NCBI RefSeq assembly: GCF_020907275.1
Contig: NZ_JAJJWI010000005.1
Coordinates: 62,001 to 126,000 of the forward strand
DNA length: 64,000 nucleotides
Reading direction: 5' to 3'
Origin: Pontibacter silvestris
Lineage (GTDB): Bacteria; Bacteroidota; Bacteroidia; Cytophagales; Hymenobacteraceae
Under the pieces are notes generated by a model. The model had not been told where the DNA came from. It saw nothing but the letters and a program-made list of their open reading frames with translations, and did no database searches. The position numbers and the translations under genes were made by a program. Positions 44,660-52,299 of the stretch are shown piece after piece (position 1 is the stretch's first letter; every line of letters begins with the position of its first letter).

Positions 44660-44710
44660 AACAAAATGCGTTGCCAGGCAACGCTAAGTTGCAAAGCTAC
44701 GCATTTTGTT
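44660..44710 (-). promoter_or_regulatory. Leader hairpin upstream of the FKBP gene
   Basis: Arms 44660-44671 and 44699-44710 are exact 12-bp reverse complements. An inner alternative stem, GTTGCC with GGCAAC at 44670-44682, shares two bases with the outer arm, so the folds partly compete. It lies in the leader of the leftward FKBP gene and could regulate it. A terminator-like use is less likely because no T-run follows. Confidence 0.4.
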
Positions 44711-44941
44711 CAGAACGAAAACTAGCGACTAGAGTTGTTGATTAACCTTGTTGCCTTGGTCAGCATGAGCACACTTTTAGTAAGACAACAGTTTTGTTTC
44801 AGGTTCTACGCAAGGAATAGCCGTGCTTTTTTAGATAAAGCTGTAGCTGTTATTATCTTATTTCAAAGAAAGCTCACGGCTCCAATTTTTTAAAAAATAT
44901 TCATGAAAATCAGGTCTTTGGAAATTCTTTTAGGAATAGAT

Positions 44942-44973
44942 TTGTTTTTTAATCAATCGATTGATTAATTTTG
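44942..44973 (+). promoter_or_regulatory. Efflux operon promoter with embedded TetR operator
   Basis: TTG at 44942-44944, a 21-bp spacer and TAATTTTG at 44966-44973 match the Bacteroidota promoter. A 20-bp perfect palindrome at 44949-44968 fills the spacer and enters the -7 element. Repressor binding there would block RNA polymerase. The gene directly downstream is a TetR repressor. Confidence 0.7.
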
Positions 44974-44980
44974 CAGCGCA

Positions 44981-45631
44981 ATGAGGGTTATGACAGAGAA
45001 AAATAAAGAAGATAAAAAAGAACATATTCTAAGCATCGCGGAGAAAGTGTTTGCAGAGTTAGGCTACGAAGGTGCTTCAACCCGCCATTTAGCCCAAGAG
45101 GCTGGTGTGAATATGGCAATGATTAATTATTACTTTGGTTCAAAAGACGGTTTAATGAAAGCTGTGCTGGAACGTCGCATTACTGGTATGCGAAACTCAC
45201 TGGTGGAAGTAAAGGAACTGAATATTCCGTCTTGGGAGAAACTGAAGCAAGCCATTGACCTTTATCTGGATAGGGTAATGGAGAACAACTCTTTTCACCG
45301 GATTATCTATCGAGAGGTTTCTTTAACACAACGTTCCGATATGGCTGATTTTATCTCGGATAATATACTTAAAAATATAAATGCTCTAAAAGATATTGTG
45401 GAAGAAGGTATTCAGAATGGAGCCTTTCGCCACGTGGATGTTGAGATGGTTATCGCCAGTATATTAGGTACTAAATACTTTATTGTAAACTCTCCACAAA
45501 TTTCGTCAAGGTTACTGAAAAAGGATTTTCAGGATCAGGATGTAATGGAGAAAGAAATCAAACTTCGCATCAAAAAATTTGTTCACGAATATTTACAAGC
45601 CTTTTTATTGAATAATGATCCCCAAAACTAG
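44981..45631 (+). CDS. TetR-family repressor of the efflux operon
   Basis: A 216-residue repressor. The helix-turn-helix lies at about 35-60 (ASTRHLAQEAGVNMAMINYYF), followed by GSKDGLMKAVL. The C-terminal ligand domain is variable and its inducer cannot be guessed. ATG 44981 is given; ATG 44990 is equally possible, since the promoter ends at 44973 and leaves only a few bases of leader. The operator palindrome upstream implies autorepression. Its stop overlaps the TolC-like gene by 17 bases, so all four genes are probably one operon. Confidence 0.9.
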   Translation: MRVMTEKNKEDKKEHILSIAEKVFAELGYEGASTRHLAQEAGVNMAMINYYFGSKDGLMKAVLERRITGMRNSLVEVKELNIPSWEKLKQAIDLYLDRVMENNSFHRIIYREVSLTQRSDMADFISDNILKNINALKDIVEEGIQNGAFRHVDVEMVIASILGTKYFIVNSPQISSRLLKKDFQDQDVMEKEIKLRIKKFVHEYLQAFLLNNDPQN

Positions 45632-46985
45632 TTATTTAAAGCAGCTGCTGTACATAAAAACTGGCAGCTATCTACAGAAAATCACCTTTATGGTGTTATG
45701 CCTGCTTGCAACAAGTGCGGCTTCGGCTCAGGGAGCTAAAAATATTACTTTGCAGGAGGCAATAAATCTTGGGCTGCAAAACAGCAAGGAGTTAAAGCTG
45801 TCGCAGACAAAGATAGACCAAGCGATAGCGCAATATCATCAGGTAAAAGACCAAGCTTTGCCAACTGGTAGTGTAAGTTATACTTATAACCACGCTGAAA
45901 TACCAACCACCACTTTCCAGATGTCTAAGGAGGCGGAACCATTTCATCTGCCAAGAAGAGCTGATGCCTTTATAGGTACTTTCTCTTTACAGGAAGTAAT
46001 ATTTGGAGGAAATCGGTTGCGTTATGCCAAACAGTCAACGGACTTGTTGACACAAGTGGCAAAGTTAGATGCTGACAAAGACAAAGAAAATGTTGTGTTC
46101 AATATTGCCAATGCTTACTTCAACTTATATAAGTTACAGCAAAGCAAAAAAGTGGTAGAGCAAAACCTGGAGTCTGTTGATCAGCAAATAAAGAGAGCTC
46201 AGAGGTTCTTTGAACAAGGTTTGGTTACTAAAAACGATGTATTGCGCTTTCAGTTACAACGCAGCAATATTGAACTTTCTGCTGTTGACCTAGAGACAAA
46301 CCGCAAAGTGGTAGTTTATAACCTGAACTTAATGATTGGGTTGCCAGAGAGTACAGACATAGTTGTAAATGAACTTGGCACTCCTGAAGAACTGTTAGCT
46401 CCGCTTACTGCTTTTATAGATACAGCCTTAACACAACGCAGTGAAATCAAAGCGCTCGATATACATAAAATAGTGGCAGATAATAGCATTAAGTCTATTA
46501 AAGGAGAAATGATGCCTTCTGTTTTAGCTGTGGCAGATGCTTACTACCTGAACCCTAATGGCAAGCTTATTCCTGGGTCTTATAATTATTTGGCTCCGAT
46601 AGCAGCGGGTGTAACAGTAGCCTGGAACTTCGATGGACTTTGGATGAATAAAAACAAGATAAGCGAAGCGAAAATTCAACGTTCACAGCTGGATATTAAC
46701 AAGGATTTAGCAGTTGATAATGTGAAGTCTGAAGTAAACCAGAGTTACCAGAACTACCAGAAAGCGCTGGATAGAATCAGGATACTGGAAACATCCATCG
46801 CACAGGCCAGAGAAAATGACCGCATGCTGGAGTCGCAGTATCAGAACAAAGTAGCATCAGCCACGGATCGTATTGATGCCGAAACACAACTTTTCCAGTC
46901 ACTTATTAACCTGGAATTAGCTAAGGCAGATGCCGAAATAGCTTATTACACCTTATTAAAATCAACAGGAACAATAACAAAATAA
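45615..46985 (+). CDS. TolC-family outer membrane efflux protein
   Basis: A 456-residue outer membrane channel protein. An N-terminal basic segment precedes the signal peptide (ITFMVLCLLATSAASA). The mature part has the two long coiled-coil hairpins of TolC, with ITLQEAINLGLQNSKELKLSQTKIDQ in the first half and SIAQARENDRMLESQYQNKVASATDRIDAETQL in the second. It overlaps the repressor gene by 17 bases. It should form the outer membrane exit of the EmrA/EmrB-like pump downstream. Confidence 0.93.
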   Translation: MIPKTSYLKQLLYIKTGSYLQKITFMVLCLLATSAASAQGAKNITLQEAINLGLQNSKELKLSQTKIDQAIAQYHQVKDQALPTGSVSYTYNHAEIPTTTFQMSKEAEPFHLPRRADAFIGTFSLQEVIFGGNRLRYAKQSTDLLTQVAKLDADKDKENVVFNIANAYFNLYKLQQSKKVVEQNLESVDQQIKRAQRFFEQGLVTKNDVLRFQLQRSNIELSAVDLETNRKVVVYNLNLMIGLPESTDIVVNELGTPEELLAPLTAFIDTALTQRSEIKALDIHKIVADNSIKSIKGEMMPSVLAVADAYYLNPNGKLIPGSYNYLAPIAAGVTVAWNFDGLWMNKNKISEAKIQRSQLDINKDLAVDNVKSEVNQSYQNYQKALDRIRILETSIAQARENDRMLESQYQNKVASATDRIDAETQLFQSLINLELAKADAEIAYYTLLKSTGTITK

Positions 46986-47004
46986 CAATAACAGTAAACA
47001 CAGA

Positions 47005-48048
47005 ATGGAAACCGGAAAGAAAAAGTCTAACATAGTAATTCCTATCATACTAGCTATCATCATTGTTGTAGGTGGGATCTTTGGTGTTAAGGAGTACTTA
47101 TACTTTAGCAAGCACGAAGACACAGACGATGCTCAGATTGATGGAGACATTAGCCCTGTGGTAGCACGTGTGGGCGGTTATGTCGATACCATCATGTTTG
47201 AAGAAAACCAGCATGTTGACCAGGGACAGTTGCTGGTAAAGCTGGATGACCGTGATTATCAGATTAAATTGGAGCAGGCACTTGCTGCACAGAAAGGAGC
47301 CAGTGCCGGAATTAATGTGTCGCAGGCCCAAATTACTGCCACTGCTGCCAATGCTACTACTGCCAAGGCTAACATTGAGTCAGCTAAGGTTAGGTTATGG
47401 CAAGCCAATCAAGACTTTGCCCGTTATGAGAATCTTGTTAAAGATGGCTCAATAACCCAACAACAATTTGACCAGGCTAAAGCTGAAAGGGATGTAGCTA
47501 AGGCTGCTCTTACAGCCGCACAAGATCAGTATAGAGCAGCTTTAGAGCAAGTAGGCACTACACGCTCACAATTAACAGTAGCCAATGTAGGTGTTGACCA
47601 GCGCCAGGCTGATGTTGATTTTGCTAAACTACAGCTGTCTTATACCACACTATCTGCTCCAGCAAGTGGTATCACTTCTAAAAAGAACGTGCAGGTAGGC
47701 CAGCTGGTACAGCCAGGTCAGACATTGTTCTCTATCGTGAACGACAACAGCCTGTATGTAACTGCTAACTTCAAAGAAACACAACTTGAAAACCTGCGTG
47801 AAGGACAGAAAGTGGATATTGTAGTAGATGCTTTCCCTGATCAGGTTCTTAATGGTGAGATCTACAACTTCTCACCCGCTACTGGTGCCAAGTTCTCGTT
47901 ACTGCCTCCAGACAATGCCACAGGTAACTTCGTGAAAGTAGTACAGCGTGTCCCAGTTAAAATTAAAATAAATGCAAACGAAGAAATCATGAAGAAGCTG
48001 CGCCCTGGTATGAGCGTAAAAGTTTCTGTGCTGACCAAAGAGGGGTAA
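47005..48048 (+). CDS. HlyD/EmrA-family membrane fusion protein
   Basis: A 347-residue adaptor. A single N-terminal membrane helix (about 9-28) precedes a periplasmic part with a lipoyl-like motif (GYVDTIMFEENQHVDQGQLLVKLDD, about 53-77), a long coiled coil (about 85-190) and a beta-barrel segment (SYTTLSAPASGITSKKNVQVGQLVQPGQ). It matches EmrA-type adaptors. Its gene lies between the channel and permease genes with gaps of 19 and 4 bases. Confidence 0.93.
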   Translation: METGKKKSNIVIPIILAIIIVVGGIFGVKEYLYFSKHEDTDDAQIDGDISPVVARVGGYVDTIMFEENQHVDQGQLLVKLDDRDYQIKLEQALAAQKGASAGINVSQAQITATAANATTAKANIESAKVRLWQANQDFARYENLVKDGSITQQQFDQAKAERDVAKAALTAAQDQYRAALEQVGTTRSQLTVANVGVDQRQADVDFAKLQLSYTTLSAPASGITSKKNVQVGQLVQPGQTLFSIVNDNSLYVTANFKETQLENLREGQKVDIVVDAFPDQVLNGEIYNFSPATGAKFSLLPPDNATGNFVKVVQRVPVKIKINANEEIMKKLRPGMSVKVSVLTKEG

Positions 48049-48052
48049 AGTT

Positions 48053-49600
48053 ATGGCTGAAACAGGATTTAAAAAGTGGGCAATTACGATTACAGTGATC
48101 ACAGCTTCGTTACTGGAGCTGATTGACACCACTATCGTAAACGTCGCCATGCCGCAGATTCAGGGTAACCTGGGAGCGACACTGGAAGATATTGCCTGGG
48201 TAGTAACTGGCTATGCTGTGGCCAACGTAATTGTTCTTCCAATGTCGGGGTGGCTGGGAGGCCGCTTCGGCAGGAAAACATACTTCATGGCCTCCATCAT
48301 TTTGTTTACCGTTTCCTCCTTTTTGTGTGGTAATGCGGCCAATTTTGATGAGCTGGTACTGTTCCGGATTCTACAAGGTTTAGCCGGAGGTGGTTTGTTG
48401 TCTACGGCACAGTCCATTCTACTGGAAACATGGCCTCGTGAACAAGTGGGTACTGCTACAGCACTGTTTGGATTAGGAGCTGTGGTAGGCCCAACATTAG
48501 GCCCAACCATTGGTGGCTATATCACAGATAACTACTCTTGGCCCTGGATCTTTTATGTAAACATTCCGGTTGGAATTATGGCCGCCTTTGCTACATATTT
48601 CTTTGTAAAGCCAACGCCTAAGGAGCCAAAAGGTAACCCGATTGACTGGTGGGGAATTGGTTTACTGGCTGTTGCCGTAGGCTGTTTACAGACCTTGCTG
48701 GAAAAAGGAGAGTCTGAAGACTGGTTCGAAACAACTTATATTGTAGTGCTGGCTGTTGCGGCTGTTATTGGGGGGCTGCTGTTTGTATGGCGTGAGCTTA
48801 CGACCGAACACCCTATCGTTAACCTGAACATTTTGCGGCACAGGAGTTTTGCCATTGGTATGTTTACTTCTTTTGTGCTGGGTTTTGGTTTGTATGGTTC
48901 TATGTTCGTATTCCCGATATTCTGCCAGAACCTGCTGGGTTTTACAGCCCAGCAAAGCGGTATGATTCTGCTGCCTGGTGGTTTGTTTACCATTGTTATG
49001 ATGCCTTTTGTGGGTAAAATGCTCCAGAGAGGAGTGCCCGCTCAATTTATGGCCACAGTCGGCATGCTGTTGTTCTTTATCTTCTCCTGGATGCTCAGTA
49101 ACTCTACCTTAGTGTCTGGCACAGGCGATTTCTTCTGGCCTTTGGCCATACGGGGTGTAGGTATGGCTTTATTGTTCGTGCCGCTTACAACACTTGCCAT
49201 TCAAGACCTGCAAGGCAAAGAGATAGGGCAGGGTACAGGCTTAAACAATATGAGCCGCCAGTTAGGAGGTTCGTTTGGTATCGCGGCCTTAACTACGCTT
49301 ATACACGTGCGCCAGGGAATGCACCGTAATAACCTGTTGGTAAACATAAACGAATATAACACAGCCTTTGTAAACCGGTTTAACGGACTAGTGCAGAATT
49401 TTGTGTCTAAAGGATATACTTTACTTGATGCAAAGACAGCGGCTTATAAAGCAATTGAGGGTATGGTAACAAGGCAAACAGTCTTACTGACCTATACTGA
49501 TGCTTATTGGGTAGCAGGACTGATCATGCTATTTTCTATCCCGCTACTTTACCTGCAGAAGTTTAAAAAGAATGCGAATGTCCCAACCGATGTTCACTAG
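48053..49600 (+). CDS. EmrB-type MFS drug exporter (DHA2 family, 14 spans)
   Basis: A 515-residue major facilitator permease with about 14 helices. Motifs include LLELIDTTIVNVAMPQIQGNLG, the DHA2 N-terminal marker, GWLGGRFGRKTYF (motif A) and GLGAVVGPTLGPTIGG (motif C, antiporter). It is the inner membrane pump of the tripartite system, driven by protons. Substrates are unknown, likely amphipathic drugs or toxic compounds. It starts 4 bases after the adaptor gene. Confidence 0.95.
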   Translation: MAETGFKKWAITITVITASLLELIDTTIVNVAMPQIQGNLGATLEDIAWVVTGYAVANVIVLPMSGWLGGRFGRKTYFMASIILFTVSSFLCGNAANFDELVLFRILQGLAGGGLLSTAQSILLETWPREQVGTATALFGLGAVVGPTLGPTIGGYITDNYSWPWIFYVNIPVGIMAAFATYFFVKPTPKEPKGNPIDWWGIGLLAVAVGCLQTLLEKGESEDWFETTYIVVLAVAAVIGGLLFVWRELTTEHPIVNLNILRHRSFAIGMFTSFVLGFGLYGSMFVFPIFCQNLLGFTAQQSGMILLPGGLFTIVMMPFVGKMLQRGVPAQFMATVGMLLFFIFSWMLSNSTLVSGTGDFFWPLAIRGVGMALLFVPLTTLAIQDLQGKEIGQGTGLNNMSRQLGGSFGIAALTTLIHVRQGMHRNNLLVNINEYNTAFVNRFNGLVQNFVSKGYTLLDAKTAAYKAIEGMVTRQTVLLTYTDAYWVAGLIMLFSIPLLYLQKFKKNANVPTDVH

Positions 49601-49634
49601 AACATCAGACACAAGTATAAAATAAGCTTAAGAC

Positions 49635-49671
49635 AAAATGGCTGCTTCTTTAAATAAGAGGTGGCCATTTT
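49635..49671. terminator. Terminator after the efflux operon
   Basis: AAAATGGC at 49635-49642 pairs with GCCATTTT at 49664-49671. The interior (CTTCTT with AAGAG) adds pairs. The right arm continues into TATTTCTG. Confidence 0.65.
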
Positions 49672-49683
49672 TATTTCTGTTTA

Positions 49684-49806
49684 TTATAGATAAAGATGAT
49701 AATCATCTTCCTGTTGAAGGTTGCTGTAAGACAGCCAGTTTTTCATAAGTATACCTACAGTAGTTCCTAATAGGAAAAGCGATGAGAGTTTCGTAATGGC
49801 TTTCAT
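49684..49806 (-). CDS. 40-residue single-span membrane protein
   Basis: A previously untracked small ORF: start ATG at 49806, stop TAA at 49684-49686. Product: MKAITKLSSLFLLGTTVGIL then MKNWLSYSNLQQEDDYHLYL. One membrane-crossing helix (about 6-21) follows a basic start, then an acidic/aromatic tail. The tail ending (EDDYHLYL) resembles that of the 49-residue ORF at 52035-52184 (DEDDNVYL). The gene lies after the efflux operon on the opposite strand. A coding function is likely but unproven. Confidence 0.5.
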   Translation of the reverse strand: MKAITKLSSLFLLGTTVGILMKNWLSYSNLQQEDDYHLYL

Positions 49807-50326
49807 ATGCATTAAGATTTAAATAAAGCTAACAATCGTTAAACGCACAAAAAACACCCTTAGTTCTGGCTGACTATTATCAAAAAATAATGTTTGTATT
49901 ACCTGATTATTATCTTCTGTAGAAAACTGATATAGTAAGAAATGAATCTTATTTAATAATAGCAATATTACATTTTTAAGCTTATCTTTTTGATAAAAAA
50001 ATAATATCATTTTTACTGGAAATGCTTTTGTTGCCATTTTTTAAAATGATTTAGGTTTTTCAGAAAACTTTATTCTAACTTTGCCTCAAAATTATAGACA
50101 GATAGCTTTTTAGCCCATTGTTTTTAATGAAGAATCCGGATTTGCCAATTAGTTCATTAGATGTTATGAACAGAATTTATATAGGTGTTGGGCTGAACAG
50201 TTGTTGTCTTTTTCCACTTCCCATCTCAGGTTAACTATACAAGATTTATCCTAATCATGAAACATAATGGCAAGAGTGTTTTCACTCTTTTGCCTGCTTA
50301 ATACTTAATGTACAATCAAATTTTAT
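49807..50326. other. Leader and intergenic region before the glutamate-synthase-like gene
   Basis: A -7 element TAACTTTG at 50076-50083 is seen, without a clear TTG at -33; a start near 50087 would give a leader of about 240 bases. A hairpin GGCAAGAGTG with CACTCTTTTGCC lies at 50269-50294. The frame on the minus strand at 49819-50037 is hydrophobic and looks accidental. No other gene is visible. Confidence 0.4.
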
Positions 50327-51889
50327 ATGGCAAGTAAAGTTAGCGTCAGACAAACTATAGGGTATGTCTTTATCGCGTCTTATCTAATTACTTTCTTCTT
50401 CTCTGTTTTTGATAAACAGATGCTATGGCTGTTACTGGCTATAGTGCCCTTGCATATAGTATATTTCAGAGACCTGTGTCAGGGGCGGCACACCATTCTT
50501 CGCAACTACCCAATTGTTGGCCATCTGCGTTATATTTTCGAAAGCTTCAGACCAGAAATCAGGCAGTATTTCTTTGAGTCTGACCTGGACGGAAAGCCTT
50601 TCAGCAGACGCCAGCGCTCTATTGTATACCAGCGAGCCAAGAATGTGCGCGAAACAGTTCCTTTCGGTATGCAGAGCAACAGCCAAGAGCCAGGCTTTGA
50701 ATGGATAGCACATAGTATGTTCCCGGTGCATGTAAAAGAAGATGCTTTACGTGTTACAGTGGGAAGTAACCGTTGTGCTAAACCATATAACTGCAGTATT
50801 TATAACATATCTGCCATGAGCTATGGCTCCCTGAGCAAAACAGCCATGAAAGCGCTGAATGGTGGTGCTAAACTAGGTGGCTTTGCGCATAATACGGGCG
50901 AGGGAGGCATTAGTCCTTTTCACTTGGAGGAAGGGGGCGACCTGATCTGGCAGATTGGTACAGGCAACTTTGGGTGCCGCGATAACCACGGTAATTTTTC
51001 TGAAGAGCGGTTTGCACAACAGGTAATGCACCCTAACATTAAGATGGTTGAGATTAAAATATCTCAAGGTGCAAAACCTGGGCATGGAGGTATATTGCCT
51101 GGTGCTAAAAACACTCCTGAAATTGCTGCCATTCGCCAAGTTGAACCTTATACGACTGTGGTTTCTCCACCTGCTCACTCTGCTTTTACTGATCAGTTTA
51201 CCCTGCTGCTGTATATAGAGAAACTTCGTGTGTTGTCTGGAGGCAAGCCGATTGGAATTAAGCTGTGTATTGGTAATAAGCAGGAGTTTGAGCGTATTTG
51301 CCAAGAGATGATGCACAACCAACTCTACCCGGACTTCATCACAATAGATGGTGCAGAGGGTGGTACAGGTGCGGCCCCTTTAGAATTTACAGACAGCTTA
51401 GGTATGCCCCTTTATGATGCATTAGCTTTTGTGCATAACATGCTTAAAAAATACGGGTTGCGTGACCAGATAAAACTGATGGCTGCCGGTAAAATCATAA
51501 CAGGTGTTGATATTATTAAGGCTGTAGCCTTAGGTGCTGACATGTGTTATAGTGCTCGCGGAATGATGTTTGCCTTAGGCTGTATTCAGGCCTTGCAGTG
51601 TGACTCAGGCCGATGCCCTGTAGGCATTGCTACGCAGGATAAAAGCCTTTATGATGGCTTAGATGTAGCCGATAAACGTGTGCGTGTGGCTAATTTCCAC
51701 CGCAATACCCTAAAATCGACTATGGAGGTAATGGAAGCTTGTGGTTTTAAATCACTCAAAGACATTACACCAGATAAGGTATTCCGACGCGTAGAGCCAG
51801 GTAAAACGCTTAGCTTTAAAGACATTTACTTTACACGTAATGCTAAAGGAAGCACAACCGAATTTAACCAGAACTATGTGTTAAATTAA
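50327..51889 (+). CDS. FMN-binding glutamate-synthase-like membrane protein
   Basis: A 520-residue protein of the FMN-binding glutamate synthase family, which shares the C-terminal synthase/FMN barrel of GltB but lacks the amidotransferase domain. Two N-terminal membrane helices (about 10-27 and 30-46) anchor it. The barrel shows SAMSYGSLSKTAMKALNGGAKLGGFAHNTGEGGISP, QGAKPGHGGILPGAKNTPEIA, and ITIDGAEGGTGAAPLEF, with the iron-sulphur-like CIQALQCDSGRCPVGIATQ. Its role (perhaps glutamate or another amine reaction) is not established. It stands alone; a terminator follows. Confidence 0.9.
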   Translation: MASKVSVRQTIGYVFIASYLITFFFSVFDKQMLWLLLAIVPLHIVYFRDLCQGRHTILRNYPIVGHLRYIFESFRPEIRQYFFESDLDGKPFSRRQRSIVYQRAKNVRETVPFGMQSNSQEPGFEWIAHSMFPVHVKEDALRVTVGSNRCAKPYNCSIYNISAMSYGSLSKTAMKALNGGAKLGGFAHNTGEGGISPFHLEEGGDLIWQIGTGNFGCRDNHGNFSEERFAQQVMHPNIKMVEIKISQGAKPGHGGILPGAKNTPEIAAIRQVEPYTTVVSPPAHSAFTDQFTLLLYIEKLRVLSGGKPIGIKLCIGNKQEFERICQEMMHNQLYPDFITIDGAEGGTGAAPLEFTDSLGMPLYDALAFVHNMLKKYGLRDQIKLMAAGKIITGVDIIKAVALGADMCYSARGMMFALGCIQALQCDSGRCPVGIATQDKSLYDGLDVADKRVRVANFHRNTLKSTMEVMEACGFKSLKDITPDKVFRRVEPGKTLSFKDIYFTRNAKGSTTEFNQNYVLN

Positions 51890-51900
51890 AGTCATTGAGG

Positions 51901-51960
51901 TTGAACAGCAAAGGGCCCTTGTTTACCAGTAGTGGTGAGCAAGGGCGCTTTGCTGTTCAA
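51901..51960 (+). terminator. Terminator after the glutamate-synthase-like gene
   Basis: Arms 51901-51921 and 51940-51960 form a 21-bp stem with one mismatch around an 18-base loop. Confidence 0.75.
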
Positions 51961-52034
51961 TAAGTATGTTTTATGAAGGCTTCTTACATGGTTTTTTCTT
52001 TGAAAACTGTGGAAGAAGCTTTTGCTCTTAGGGA

Positions 52035-52184
52035 TTATAGATAGACGTTATCATCTTCATCAGAAAGATCAATGTTTACTTCTTCGTTTTTTAAGGAATT
52101 AGCTATATAAATGAAAGCAATAGCCCCAAGTAACAGCAAAGTTGATCCTAAAAGAAGGAAAGAACTTGTAAATGATGTTTCCAT
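52035..52184 (-). CDS. 49-residue single-span membrane protein
   Basis: A small ORF: ATG at 52184, stop TAA at 52035-52037. Product begins METSFTSSFLLLGSTLLLLG then AIAFIYIANSLKNEEVNIDL and ends SDEDDNVYL. One strong transmembrane helix (about 8-29) is followed by an acidic cytoplasmic or periplasmic tail. The C-terminal EDDNVYL resembles the EDDYHLYL of the 40-residue ORF at 49684-49806, so the two may be related or share a partner. It starts 115 bases after the icmF stop and could be co-transcribed. Too short for family recognition. Confidence 0.5.
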   Translation of the reverse strand: METSFTSSFLLLGSTLLLLGAIAFIYIANSLKNEEVNIDLSDEDDNVYL

Positions 52185-52299
52185 ATACGTATTCAGCTAA
52201 AAGTTTTTTAGAAGTACCTAAATACGGGATGTAAGATAATGTGTTGTTTTATTTAATTAAATAATTATTTAAATTCAAGCGTATTAGCTAAAACCAATA

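Noticed and set aside
49819..50037. 72-codon minus-strand frame in the leader of the glutamate-synthase-like gene
   Set aside because: AT-rich DNA gives Phe/Leu/Ile-rich chance frames; no ribosome-binding site or conserved pattern is seen.
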